A stretch of 64,000 nt of DNA, taken from assembly GCF_028683095.1 (NCBI RefSeq), contig NZ_JAJUBC010000011.1, positions 104,871-168,870 of the forward strand, given 5' to 3'. The position numbers were made by a program, and so were the translations under genes. Shown here piece after piece: positions 17,187-26,472 of this stretch; position 1 is the first letter of the stretch; each line of letters starts with the position of its first letter. The notes under the pieces were generated by a model. It was not told the DNA's origin, did not search any database, and worked only from the letters and a program-made list of their open reading frames with translations. This DNA is from Enterovibrio gelatinilyticus. GTDB taxonomy: Bacteria > Pseudomonadota > Gammaproteobacteria > Enterobacterales > Vibrionaceae.

Positions 17187-17711
17187 TTACTCGACCGTTA
17201 TCGTGATGTAATTGGTAACAAACGGAACAATGGTTGCTTCACCCGTTGCGTGATAATCCGTTCCTGTTTTTTCACTTTCCAATTTAAAGTAATACGTCCC
17301 TGACGCGATAACTCGGCTTTGATAGTTACTCGAGTTAAAGAGCACTTTATCATCTAAAAGCCAGCCTTCAGATGTCACTTCATAAAGATAGCCATCACAA
17401 TCCACTGCACCGATACGAGGGTGAACACAACTTTGCAAATAGATTTCAGTTTTTGACTTGGGATTTTTTTGCGTCTTGGTGATTTCGATTGAACCATAGT
17501 CTTTCTTAGTTCGAGTCGCGTTAGTGGTGTAAATGGCTTCTTCTTCAATGGTGTACCCTTTATCGCTATTAATTACTGGAGCACTGCCAACTGAGCCCAG
17601 CACCCCATTAATTGCGCCATTCACACCTTCATTAACCACTTGACCCAAATCATTACTCGCGCAACCCGTCAACATCATCGTCAACACGATGGCAAATGTT
17701 TGTTTTTTCAT
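17187..17711 (-). CDS. Lipoprotein of unknown function
   Basis: 174 residues. A lipoprotein signal MKKQTFAIVLTMMLTGCASN ends in the lipobox LTGC (Cys about 16). A glycine/valine-rich stretch follows (VVNEGVNGAINGVLGSVG), then a soluble domain of mainly beta character with three cysteines (SCVHPRIGAVDCDGYLY). The longer frame to 17858 is rejected because the signal peptide starts at 17711, with AAGGGA 6 nt before it. Ser follows Ala after the Cys, so the outer membrane is the likely destination. Family not recognised. Confidence 0.75.
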   Translation of the reverse strand: MKKQTFAIVLTMMLTGCASNDLGQVVNEGVNGAINGVLGSVGSAPVINSDKGYTIEEEAIYTTNATRTKKDYGSIEITKTQKNPKSKTEIYLQSCVHPRIGAVDCDGYLYEVTSEGWLLDDKVLFNSSNYQSRVIASGTYYFKLESEKTGTDYHATGEATIVPFVTNYITITVE

Positions 17712-17995
17712 CATCTTTCCCTTTACGATTGTCATCCCTCGCCAAGCAGAGAAGCCTAACATTTGCGCAACAAGATGAATATTCGTACAAAAGGCAACTA
17801 TAACAAAGTAGGAAGTGATCGCATTAGGCAAGCACAGGTCGACACACATTGTAATCATTGGCGTGCGCTATGCATCAAAACCAATCCATTAAAGCATCGA
17901 ATAAGTCATAAACTAAAAAAAATCAATACGGTGAATTGATAGGTGATGGTGGAGAAGCGTACTTTCTGTCTATACCATCACCTTTGACGCCGCTT

Positions 17996-18757
17996 CTAAC
18001 CTTTTCGAAACGCTAATATTTCTTCAATATCATCCGTTTCTCGGAACAAAGTTAGACCTTGATCTTGACGCTCAATCGCTACGATCGACATTCTGTCAGC
18101 CAATTCATTGCCTTCAATGCCAACGTGACCATTCACGTGATGGATCGTGATGTCAGATTTCATTGATTGATAAAGCGCATAAGCCGACTGAATGATGTCG
18201 AGGTTTTTAATTTCACCGCCTGCCTTTTTCCAGCCTTTTTTCTCCCACCCTTCAGCCCACTTTGTCACACAATCGATGGAGTATTTTGAGTCACAATAAA
18301 TCGCCACGGACTGCTTTTTTTCAAGCTTCTCTTGCGCAAGCATGAACGCTTGTTCTAGCCCATGCAGCTCTGCGGTGTTGTTTGTTCCTAGCTGTTGATA
18401 AAGGCCATACCACAACTCACTAATAACGTTGTTTTCGTACACCGCAAGCCCAGTGCCTGCCTCGCCTGGGTTTGGCTCACACGCGCCATCAGTGAAAATC
18501 TTAATATCAAAAGGCATGTCTGTGATTTGTGCTTGAGTCAGCGCTGCAGGCTTAGCTTTCGCTGCGGTTTTGGCGGCAGAAGGCTTATAGGATGCAGATC
18601 CTGCTTTACCACCGAACGCGGCTTCTGCCTCAGCAAGTGACGGAAATGATTTGAATTTTGCACCTTGAAAGCCATCAACTTGCGCTTTGCACTGTGCCCA
18701 GTCAGTGTAAATGCCACTCTTACGACCTTTCCACACAACATAATATTTTTTAGCCAA
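17996..18757 (-). CDS. Ribonuclease HI with N-terminal viroplasmin domain
   Basis: Degrades RNA in RNA-DNA hybrids. The 253 residues comprise a viroplasmin/RNase H1-type hybrid-binding domain (1-49, KYYVVWKGRKSGIYTDW), an Ala/Lys-rich linker (50-78), and a catalytic domain (83-250). The four acidic metal ligands are D90 (TDGACEPNPG), E130 (NTAELHG), D156 (YCDSKYS) and D221 (GNELADR), with H212 region HVNGHVG also present. The start codon is TTG, with AGGAT 6-7 nt upstream. The layout resembles eukaryotic RNase H1 rather than E. coli RnhA, so this is probably a second RNase HI. Confidence 0.9.
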   Translation of the reverse strand: MAKKYYVVWKGRKSGIYTDWAQCKAQVDGFQGAKFKSFPSLAEAEAAFGGKAGSASYKPSAAKTAAKAKPAALTQAQITDMPFDIKIFTDGACEPNPGEAGTGLAVYENNVISELWYGLYQQLGTNNTAELHGLEQAFMLAQEKLEKKQSVAIYCDSKYSIDCVTKWAEGWEKKGWKKAGGEIKNLDIIQSAYALYQSMKSDITIHHVNGHVGIEGNELADRMSIVAIERQDQGLTLFRETDDIEEILAFRKG

Positions 18758-18867
18758 ACCGAATCCTTACTTAATCATTGAGGGAAAACAGTGCCAGTGT
18801 TTTGAATACTCTTTCATACAGCGATTGCCTTACCAATGTCATTATTCATAAATCTGCAGCAGACGCT

Positions 18868-18905
18868 ATACCCAAACAACCTGAAGATGCAGGTTGATTG
18901 GGTAT
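18868..18905. repeat. Dispersed palindromic element, copy 2
   Basis: Most compact copy: outer arms ATACCCAA/TTGGGTAT and inner arms CAACCTG (18877-18883)/CAGGTTG (18890-18896), giving an almost continuous stem. Intergenic, between RNase HI and the dioxygenase-like gene. Confidence 0.8.
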
Positions 18906-19007
18906 CTACAACAAGAACTGGTGCATAGGTATATGTAAATATCTCATGGAATCTTCACAGACAAATGCGCTAGGCTGGGATAAATATTCAAGGCTGAGGA
19001 GACAAGG

Positions 19008-19355
19008 ATGGACAGCCCAAAAAAACCGATTAATGCGCATAAAGCGTATCACGCACATGTGTACTTTGATGCAAACACATTGGACGCTGCAAAGCGACTA
19101 TATGAAAAAACCAAAAACGCGTTTTCACTCAAACTCGGACGAATACATGAAAGACCCGTTGGCCCCCACACAATGTGGAGTTATCAGGTGCTTTTCTTTG
19201 ATACCGATTTTGACAGCTTCATTCCTTGGCTGGATGAGCAACGTGACGCGCTCAATGTATTGGTGCATGCAAGTACCGGCAACGATCTGGCAGACCACAC
19301 ACAGCACGCTTACTGGCTAGGAAATGCCGTAGAGCTCGACCTACGCGGCTTTTAA
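19008..19355 (+). CDS. DOPA 4,5-dioxygenase family protein
   Basis: Small (115 residues) ferredoxin-like-fold protein of the DOPA 4,5-dioxygenase family (PF08883). Conserved His-rich pieces are readable: YHAHVYF (about 14-20), IHERPVGPH (about 45-53), VLVHASTGND (about 86-95) and DHTQHAYWLG (about 98-107). Bacterial members may open catechol rings, but their natural substrates are mostly unknown. AGGAGACAAGG directly precedes the ATG. It appears to be a single-gene unit. Confidence 0.85.
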   Translation: MDSPKKPINAHKAYHAHVYFDANTLDAAKRLYEKTKNAFSLKLGRIHERPVGPHTMWSYQVLFFDTDFDSFIPWLDEQRDALNVLVHASTGNDLADHTQHAYWLGNAVELDLRGF

Positions 19356-19505
19356 ACAAAAACACAGAATCGTTTATGAGACAGGCACTAAAGTGCCTTT
19401 CTCAACACTGGCTCCTTGACGCCATTCGTTATAGCTTCGAGGAGCGCTTTAGTCACGATTCAAGGAATCGACTAAGTATTAATATTTAACAAATGGAATT
19501 CTCCT

Positions 19506-20072
19506 ATGACAGATTTATCATTGCAGTGTGATTGCGGCGCATTAAAAGGCACAGTCAAGAATGTATCACCCAAGAAAGGCAACCATATGGTTTGCTACTG
19601 TGACGATTGTCAGGGCTTCGCAAAGTACATTGGCAGTGAGGAGAAATGGTTAGATGAATTTGGCGGCACAGATTTATTCCAACTGGCACCTTCGCAAGTG
19701 GAAATCCATCAAGGGGCAGACCAACTGCGCTGCATGCGCATGACACCCAAAGGCGTTTATCGCTTCTACACAGCTTGTTGTCACTCCCCCATCGTAAACA
19801 CCATCAGCAGAAAGATGCCGTTTGCAGGCATTCCGCTCACCGCGCTTCATGGTGAAGGCAAAGACGCCGCTGTTGGCCCAGTGAAATGTTATGTCATGGG
19901 CAAATTTGCCAAAGGCACACCACCGACGAACCCGCACCCTAAGTTTTCCTTTGCCTCACTCGTGGCCGTGATGTCATTCATGCTCAAGAATAAAATTCAG
20001 GGAAATAACGTGCCAACGCCGTTTTTCAATGACAACGGCCATGCCGTCGTAAAGCCAGATAAACGCGATTAA
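19506..20072 (+). CDS. DUF6151-like protein with zinc-type cysteines (GFA-like)
   Basis: 188 residues. The N-terminus has CDCGALKGTV (C8, C10) and YCDDCQGFAKY, and CCHSPI occurs in the middle, the arrangement of glutathione-dependent formaldehyde-activating-enzyme-like zinc folds. I recall such proteins as DUF6151; no reaction is established. No strong ribosome site precedes the ATG. It lies between single genes, with no operon evidence. Confidence 0.7.
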   Translation: MTDLSLQCDCGALKGTVKNVSPKKGNHMVCYCDDCQGFAKYIGSEEKWLDEFGGTDLFQLAPSQVEIHQGADQLRCMRMTPKGVYRFYTACCHSPIVNTISRKMPFAGIPLTALHGEGKDAAVGPVKCYVMGKFAKGTPPTNPHPKFSFASLVAVMSFMLKNKIQGNNVPTPFFNDNGHAVVKPDKRD

Positions 20073-20222
20073 TACCTAGAGATTCTGGCTAGCCGTGATA
20101 AAGCGTAATGCACAGAAAGTAGTCTTTACCGTCGTAACTATTAGTACCGTTAACTAAAGTAGTATTTCTCCCCTAAACAGGTAAAATCACGCCCCCAATC
20201 GAGTTGCTGATAGACTTTTACC

Positions 20223-21941
20223 ATGCACACAGACGCACCGTTCACCCCAGACGGGCTATTTACCCGCTTTAACGTCGATATCGATCATCTCGAATTGCCG
20301 AGCGCGTTTACCTTCCCGTTTTACTATCAGCCACACCCGCTTTGTGTGCTTGCTGCGCAAGAACTGCAGCAACACCTTGCCACGCAAATCGATTGGCAAC
20401 ATGACTTTGGGCTTAACAGTGAGCACGAACTGGATGGCGAAAATACGGCAGAAGGCACAGGTAAAATGTTTGGCGTCTTGCTGGTGCGCTCTCCACGCGG
20501 GGAGCTCGGCTATTTCAGTGCGTTTTCAGGCAAAATTGCTGATCAAAACATCCTGCCGAATTTCGTACCGCCTGTGTTTGATATGCTGGCCGAGGAATGT
20601 TTCTTCCAAACCGAATTGGAAGCGATCACCGCCCTTAACGCGCAAGTCACTGCCCTTTCTGCCAACCCTCAAATATCGCACTTGAGTGGCAAACTAGCGC
20701 AATACCAAGCCGACTACAAAGCGCTAGAGCACCAACAGCGCCAAACCATGATTGAAGGACGCGCAGAGCGTAAACAGCAGCGTCAGCACGCTGAAGCCCA
20801 CTTGACGGGCGAGGCGTTGAACGCCGCGCTAGAGCAACTTGCCAAGCAAAGCGTTGCCGAGAAAAACGACCTCAAGTACCTCAAGATGGCATGGGACGAT
20901 AAAATCGATACCCTTCAATCTGAGTTAACTGAGCTAACCGCCGCAATCGACCATGCGAAGCAGCAACGTAAAACTTTGTCGAACGCCCTGCAAAACAAGC
21001 TGTTTGAGCAATATTGCTTCCTCAATGCGCGCGGTGAAGAAAAATCACTCAACGCCATTTTTGCCCCAACCACTAGCCCAACGCCGCCTGCGGGTGCAGG
21101 GGAATGCGCTGCGCCTAAGCTGCTGCACTATGCCTACAAACACGGATATACCCCGCTCGCGATGGCGGAGTTTTGGTGGGGCGTTTCTCCAAAATCAGAA
21201 GTGCGTCAGCATAAAAAGTTCTACCCATCGTGCCACGGCAAGTGCAATCCCATTCTGGGGCACATGCTGGAAGGGTTAACGGTAGACCCAAACCCGCTCG
21301 AAACCAACTGGGCAGAAGACAAAGCGTTAGAGGTGGTTTATCAGGACGAGGCCATCATCGTGGTGAACAAACCGTCAGGCCTGCTTTCCGTGCCGGGCAA
21401 AACCATTAAAGATTCGGCCTACACCCGCGTGATTGCCATGCTGCCAGAGGTTGAAGAGATCTTTGTTCTGCATCGATTAGACATGGCAACATCAGGCTTA
21501 CTGGTATTCGCCCTGACACGGCGTGCAAACAAGAACCTGCAAAAACAGTTCATCACCCGCGGTGTTGAAAAGCGCTATGTCGCCATGGTGGAAGGTATTG
21601 TTGAGCAGCAAAGCGGTGAAATTAACTTGCCGATGCGTGGCGACCCTGACGACAGACCCCGCCAATTAGTCTGCTTTGAACATGGTAAATCCGCGACAAC
21701 CTATTGGCAGCTTATTCTAACCGAAAATGGTCAAAGCAAGCTTCACATGTACCCCAAAACAGGTCGTACTCATCAACTCCGCGTGCATTGCGCACACGTG
21801 ATGGGGCTGAATATGCCAATGGTTGGCGACGGTTTATATGGTGAACCCGACACACGCCTTCACCTGCATGCAGAACAACTTTCATTTGATCACCCTTACA
21901 CGCACCAACGCATGACATTCAATGCAGAGTGTGAGTTTTAA
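20223..21941 (+). CDS. RluA-family RNA pseudouridine synthase with long N-terminal extension
   Basis: 572 residues. The C-terminal third (about 365-572) is the RluA catalytic domain: VVYQDEAIIVVNKPSGLLSVPG, then HRLDMATSGL with the catalytic Asp near 418, and the KTGRTHQLRVH motif near 520. The N-terminal 360 residues are accessory, including a charged, Gln/Glu-rich stretch (about 165-260) likely to form a coiled coil, and a Cys-containing segment FYPSCHGKCNPILGHML just before the catalytic domain. It modifies uridines in rRNA or tRNA; the exact site is unknown. Its last 22 bases and the bases after are duplicated 7.7 kb downstream (see the direct repeats). Confidence 0.85.
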   Translation: MHTDAPFTPDGLFTRFNVDIDHLELPSAFTFPFYYQPHPLCVLAAQELQQHLATQIDWQHDFGLNSEHELDGENTAEGTGKMFGVLLVRSPRGELGYFSAFSGKIADQNILPNFVPPVFDMLAEECFFQTELEAITALNAQVTALSANPQISHLSGKLAQYQADYKALEHQQRQTMIEGRAERKQQRQHAEAHLTGEALNAALEQLAKQSVAEKNDLKYLKMAWDDKIDTLQSELTELTAAIDHAKQQRKTLSNALQNKLFEQYCFLNARGEEKSLNAIFAPTTSPTPPAGAGECAAPKLLHYAYKHGYTPLAMAEFWWGVSPKSEVRQHKKFYPSCHGKCNPILGHMLEGLTVDPNPLETNWAEDKALEVVYQDEAIIVVNKPSGLLSVPGKTIKDSAYTRVIAMLPEVEEIFVLHRLDMATSGLLVFALTRRANKNLQKQFITRGVEKRYVAMVEGIVEQQSGEINLPMRGDPDDRPRQLVCFEHGKSATTYWQLILTENGQSKLHMYPKTGRTHQLRVHCAHVMGLNMPMVGDGLYGEPDTRLHLHAEQLSFDHPYTHQRMTFNAECEF

Positions 21942-21944
21942 AGT
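21919..21944. repeat. Left 26-bp direct repeat flanking the RTX islet
   Basis: Begins TCAATGCAGAGTGTGA and runs over the 3' end and stop codon of the rluA-like gene. It matches 29641-29666 at 25 of 26 positions (one G/A difference). Possible insertion or attachment site. Confidence 0.75.
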
Positions 21945-22700
21945 CTTGCTACATATCGAAGTAGGGCTAGGAAGTTTGTTTCAAATGTTCAACCCGCCCC
22001 TGCGATAAAAATTATCTCTAAGGACCGTTTTAAAAATACGGTCCTGTGTTGATTACTGTAAACCATAGGCTACACGTAAAGTTAACAGATACTCGCCATT
22101 GCAATAAAAACTTATAAGTTATTAATCTAAATGGTTAATTATTTTTCACGCACATAAAAAGCAAACTCACATAAGTCTGTGAGCATTTCAAAGATCGTAT
22201 AAAAATATTTCCATCACCGATAAAAAATGTCTCACTTTTAAAAAAGTTCATAATTTATATCGAATGGTTATACCTGCTTCCATAAAAGATTATTCATTCA
22301 ATAATGACTAAAAATCCACCATACAAAGAAGAGATTACAAAAAAGTTAGTCGTTATGCCCACATAATCAGCTCAGTATCAGAATAATTCACCATCACATC
22401 GATTTGTTGCTAAATTGTTAACGTTTCCATTTTGTCATAGTGCTTTTTACTGCACAGATCCCCCAGATGATGATCCAGTCCTATCTAAAAATTTATACAT
22501 ACTTTTTAAACACTTAATCCTCAACAATATTGAATATTTATTCAATGTTATTTAGCATTTGCTAACTTGCACCCTGCCTACTTTTAAACCAACATCCTCA
22601 CCATTAGTTGCCTACAACAACATTATTCGAAGCTTATGCAGAACATAAAACTGCATATAGGACCCGTAAGTGGAATAAAATAACATTTCGGAGAAAATTA
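21945..22700. other. AT-rich leader region upstream of the RTX operon
   Basis: 756 bp without a supported gene and strikingly AT-rich, especially 22120-22600. A hairpin AGGACCGT/ACGGTCCT lies at 22021-22045, after the rluA-like gene, but lacks a strong T-run. The rest probably holds the RTX promoter. AT-rich upstream DNA of this kind is often bound by H-NS, which is inference here. Confidence 0.5.
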
Positions 22701-25700
22701 ATGACCGTTGATTATGCAAGCACGACGACTGCAACCAATGATGAAGGTGACGCCACGTATACTCAGGCATCTCGGCTCCTTCAGGCTGCTTTTGATTTAA
22801 ATCTGACTGACGAAGAAAGGGATTCGGCTTTAAACGAATTTATCTACTTCTATCAAGATGATTTTCAGGCATACATGATGGAGCACTATGAAACGAATAC
22901 TAACGTTACTGTGCTACCGCAGGAGGAACTGACCGATTACATTCTTGAATTTGTATTTTATGAGAACCTTCAGGAAACCTATTCGATAGAGTTGCCAGAG
23001 CAACTGCAATTTATTGAGCAGATGTTCAACTACAACGACTCGTTGGAAGATTTAGATTTGCATGCGCGATTTGCCCGTGCCAAAACTATTTCTTCATTTA
23101 TGAATATCTACAACACCCTGAAGATTGGCCTGATCAAAACGGATGCAGACGGCAAAGTCACTTCGACGTTTACGCCGACACAAATCAACGCCATTTACCT
23201 GAATGTTCTGAGTAAGTTTAAAGGAGCAGCCGGGGCCGTATTACTGCCTTCCTACATTCACCAGATTTTCCATTCGGACGATATATCTGGCGTTCTTCAG
23301 GGGCTCAGTGGCGTTTTCTACTCGCTGAACTCGCTCACGGAAGCGATTCCAACCGGTGCAACCCTCTCATCTTTTGGCGTATCGACTGGGGCGTGGGGAA
23401 CCTATTCTGGCGGAGCCGTAAACATTGTCGCTGGCACATTGCAGGTAGTGGCGGGCTTAGTTGGCGCAGCCGCTTCGTTGGCAACACTGATTGAAGGTGA
23501 AGAAGCTCAGGACTTTATCGCTGGTGTGGGTGGGCTAGTCGGAAATGCCCTATTGGCGGTATCAGGAGGCTTGCAGGCTGCGGCTGGCGTCGCAACTCTT
23601 GTAGCAACTGTGTCGGCATTTTCCGCCGTCATGACACCGGTTGCTGCGGTGCTTGGCGCGGCGGCGGCTGGCGTGGGCGTGCTGGCTTCTGCGGTGATCA
23701 TTGGCACACATATCGCCACCTTGTGGGCAGATGGCGAACTGTCGATTGAGCAGAAAATAGCCGGCACCATTGATGCCTTCTTGCTGGTGACACCATTAGG
23801 CATTTTGGGTGTCGGCGTAACTTCTATCGTCAACATTGTGGATGCTTACAAGACCAAAGCTGAATTGGCGAAGCTGGGAGAGTACGAAACGCTGGAAAAC
23901 AATGCCGATGGCATCTTGTTTGATGGTGATATGCAAGTGGCACAGCTATTGATAGAGAAAGCGTGGCTCGGCATTATTCCTTTCTACAATGTAATTCCGT
24001 GGCTGAAAGGCTTGGTAGAAGAAGGTATTCGCGACCGCGAGCTCAATGAAATCGTCGAAAAATATGGGTCTGTCGATGAGTTTATCAGTCAAGGGTTAGA
24101 GTCCCGTGCGCGGTATTTTGCACTATCTATCACCAAAGATATCAATGACTTTATCAATGAAAATGATCAGCTTGATGAGTTCACGAATCTGGGTACCTTT
24201 ACCACTGAAGAGCTGGGTGAACACATCGAATACTATGCGGCATTTATCCGTAATCCTGAAGCAGCACTTCAGGCAGAACACTACATGCACACCTGGACAG
24301 GGAACGGGGGCCCATCACAGAGCAAGATCAACTCAAGTGGCGGAACCTTGGTTATTGATGTGACCAAGGATAACGACAGTGACGTAACCCAGTATGTCAG
24401 TGTTCTTACGCATCTGGATGCTTTGAATATCCAAACAGACACTTCTCAAACGGGAAAACATACCTATACAACGGAAATCGTCGGTATTACTGAGGGCAAA
24501 ATTGTGTTCAATGATGGGGCACGCAACACCATCGTGAACACAAATAACATTGTCACTCAGGCGCTGGTTGATAGCTCGGTGCGTTATTCGTCGTTGAGCT
24601 CCAATGAATTTGCATTGACGGCAAATTTAGGAGATGGCGACGATGTGTATTATGGCTCTGCTGCTAAATCCTATCTTGATGGTGGAGAAGGTGTCGATTA
24701 TATCTCTTACCAGAACCTCAACCGCGGTGTAACGGTCACAGCGGGTGCGGAAGAAGGTGACTATTTCGTTAAAAAATACGGTTACTACAATGTCAAAGTG
24801 GCGGTGATTGAGTCGAACGAATATGAAGTAGGTAAAGACACCCACACCATTGAGAGTTTGGGGTACGAAAACCGCAACGTATATTTCAACAATCGAGATA
24901 CGGTAAAAAATGTCGAAGGCGTTATTGGATCCAACGGTGCTGATAAATTCTATGGCTCTCAATGGGACGATGTCTTCAACGGCGAAGATGGCAATGATTA
25001 TCTTAGTGGTGCCGATGGTAACGATACCCTGATCAGCGGAAGTGGCAGGGATACGTTACTTGGCGGAAACGGGAATGACAAAATCATCGTTGATCTTGCC
25101 GTATATGGGCTAGATACCATTGATGGTGGCGAAGGGATGGACACGGTTGATTTATCCGGTTCAGACCTTAGCTACAGCGCACGTTTTTACGGCCGCTACA
25201 GCTATGAAGTTAAGGATGGGAAGAAAACCAAAACCCTTTCTGATTCCTACACTAAGTATCGAAGTGACGAAGCTTCTCTGTACGTCAATCTTGAAGACGA
25301 AGAATATAGTCTTACCGCCAACCACAGCAGCTCTGCAATTCGTTGGTATTCCTCGGTAGATGGAAAGTACCACTATGCCTACGACAAAACAGGACAGTTT
25401 GTTAAAGAAGGCACTATCGCCAATGTTGAAAACCTTATTGCCACTGACGGCGACGACGTGGTCTACGACAGCATGGGCGACAACACCATTTCTGGTGGTA
25501 AAGGCAATGACCTTCTGGTTTCCAGTGGTGGCAGCGACATCCTGGTCGGTGGCGAAGGCAATGACAAACTGGTCGCCAACGAAGGATTCAACCTCCTCTT
25601 TGGCGGGGAAGGCAGTGACACCTTTGCCATTGGTTCCTCTTTTACCGGCGGCACACTGTTGATGGACTTTGTTTCCGGATCGGTAGCCGCAGCAGACACC

Positions 25701-25880
25701 GACGAGCTGGCCGACACAATCGAAATCGCCAGTAACTTTGCAGACAGCTTTGAAGAGCTACTCTCCTTTGCGACGGAATACCGCGGGAATACAACCTTCG
25801 AATTCAATGAAAACGCATCTTTAACGTTGAGAGACGTCGAGGTCGCCGATTTGAATGCGCAGGATTTCCGCTTCGTGTAA
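22701..25880 (+). CDS. rtxA: RTX toxin, calcium-binding repeat protein exported by type I secretion
   Basis: 1059-residue secreted protein. An acidic N-terminal region (1-165) precedes a long hydrophobic, Gly/Ala-rich region (about 170-390: AGTLQVVAGLVGAAASLATL; VMTPVAAVLGAAAAGVGVLA) like the pore-forming domain of HlyA-type cytolysins. Nonapeptide repeats (GGxGxDxLx) follow in three groups near 640-665, 755-815 and 910-985, for example DGNDYLSGADGNDTLISG. The C-terminus ends NAQDFRFV, a hydrophobic export-signal style. The ATG at 22701 (GGAG, 8 nt upstream) is chosen over a TTG at 22608. The acyltransferase, exporter and adaptor genes follow. A pore-forming cytolysin is most likely; an adhesin or bacteriocin-like role is not excluded. 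Confidence 0.85.
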   Translation: MTVDYASTTTATNDEGDATYTQASRLLQAAFDLNLTDEERDSALNEFIYFYQDDFQAYMMEHYETNTNVTVLPQEELTDYILEFVFYENLQETYSIELPEQLQFIEQMFNYNDSLEDLDLHARFARAKTISSFMNIYNTLKIGLIKTDADGKVTSTFTPTQINAIYLNVLSKFKGAAGAVLLPSYIHQIFHSDDISGVLQGLSGVFYSLNSLTEAIPTGATLSSFGVSTGAWGTYSGGAVNIVAGTLQVVAGLVGAAASLATLIEGEEAQDFIAGVGGLVGNALLAVSGGLQAAAGVATLVATVSAFSAVMTPVAAVLGAAAAGVGVLASAVIIGTHIATLWADGELSIEQKIAGTIDAFLLVTPLGILGVGVTSIVNIVDAYKTKAELAKLGEYETLENNADGILFDGDMQVAQLLIEKAWLGIIPFYNVIPWLKGLVEEGIRDRELNEIVEKYGSVDEFISQGLESRARYFALSITKDINDFINENDQLDEFTNLGTFTTEELGEHIEYYAAFIRNPEAALQAEHYMHTWTGNGGPSQSKINSSGGTLVIDVTKDNDSDVTQYVSVLTHLDALNIQTDTSQTGKHTYTTEIVGITEGKIVFNDGARNTIVNTNNIVTQALVDSSVRYSSLSSNEFALTANLGDGDDVYYGSAAKSYLDGGEGVDYISYQNLNRGVTVTAGAEEGDYFVKKYGYYNVKVAVIESNEYEVGKDTHTIESLGYENRNVYFNNRDTVKNVEGVIGSNGADKFYGSQWDDVFNGEDGNDYLSGADGNDTLISGSGRDTLLGGNGNDKIIVDLAVYGLDTIDGGEGMDTVDLSGSDLSYSARFYGRYSYEVKDGKKTKTLSDSYTKYRSDEASLYVNLEDEEYSLTANHSSSAIRWYSSVDGKYHYAYDKTGQFVKEGTIANVENLIATDGDDVVYDSMGDNTISGGKGNDLLVSSGGSDILVGGEGNDKLVANEGFNLLFGGEGSDTFAIGSSFTGGTLLMDFVSGSVAAADTDELADTIEIASNFADSFEELLSFATEYRGNTTFEFNENASLTLRDVEVADLNAQDFRFV

Positions 25881-25951
25881 TCCATACCTGAACGAAAACT
25901 GATAACAAAGGTGGCATGAAACGTTGGCATGCCCCCTTAAGGAGAGTTGCG

Positions 25952-26461
25952 ATGAAACTGACTTATGGAAAAGGTGCTTTGAGTGAAGCGTGCTGGATGT
26001 GGATGCAATCGTCCCTGCACCGTGATTGGCCCGTACGTATTATGCAGGCGTCGGTGATCCCGGCGTTTCAGAACAGTCAATATTACATTTTCAAAGACGA
26101 CAGTGAGATCGTCGGCTACGTCAGCTGGGCATTTTTCAATGAAGAAACGGAAGTGAAATACATCGCCAAACCCCACAGTCTAGATACAGACGAGTGGCGA
26201 AATGGCAATCGATTGTGGTTTCCTGATTTTATCGCCACAGACGGCTATGCCCGCCAAATGGTATCTATCCTTCGTACCGAAGTGTTTCCCAATAACATTG
26301 CCCGTTCACTTCGGGTGAAAAAAGACAGCACACACGGGCGCATCATCACCTATCAAGGCGTGAATATGATTGGTCGAGTGAAGGAGTGCCTTCAGCCGAT
26401 CAACTTTGATAAATCCGATGTGCTTCGCCCTGCCGAAGATACGCTATCGAATCTGGGTTAG
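25952..26461 (+). CDS. rtxC: RTX toxin-activating lysine acyltransferase, HlyC type
   Basis: Cytoplasmic enzyme that transfers fatty acyl groups from acyl-ACP to internal lysines of the toxin, converting it to the active form. At 169 residues it matches HlyC (170). The two catalytic residues of HlyC fall at the same numbers: H23 (QSSLHRDW) and D92 (LWFPDFIATDG). WLW/WMW near 15-17 and YVSWAFFNEETEVKYI near 57-72 are also conserved. AAGGAGAG 7 nt upstream sets the start at 25952, 71 bp after the toxin gene. It lies downstream of the toxin gene, not upstream as in hlyCABD. Confidence 0.9.
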   Translation: MKLTYGKGALSEACWMWMQSSLHRDWPVRIMQASVIPAFQNSQYYIFKDDSEIVGYVSWAFFNEETEVKYIAKPHSLDTDEWRNGNRLWFPDFIATDGYARQMVSILRTEVFPNNIARSLRVKKDSTHGRIITYQGVNMIGRVKECLQPINFDKSDVLRPAEDTLSNLG

Positions 26462-26472
26462 GGGTTTGAATC

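Noticed and set aside
18898..19320. 140-codon frame overlapping the DOPA-dioxygenase-like gene
   Set aside because: Starts within the palindromic repeat and overlaps a conserved gene in another frame.
22608..22700. Upstream TTG start for the RTX toxin
   Set aside because: No ribosome site; the ATG at 22701 has GGAG at 8 nt and the extra 31 residues are not toxin-like.
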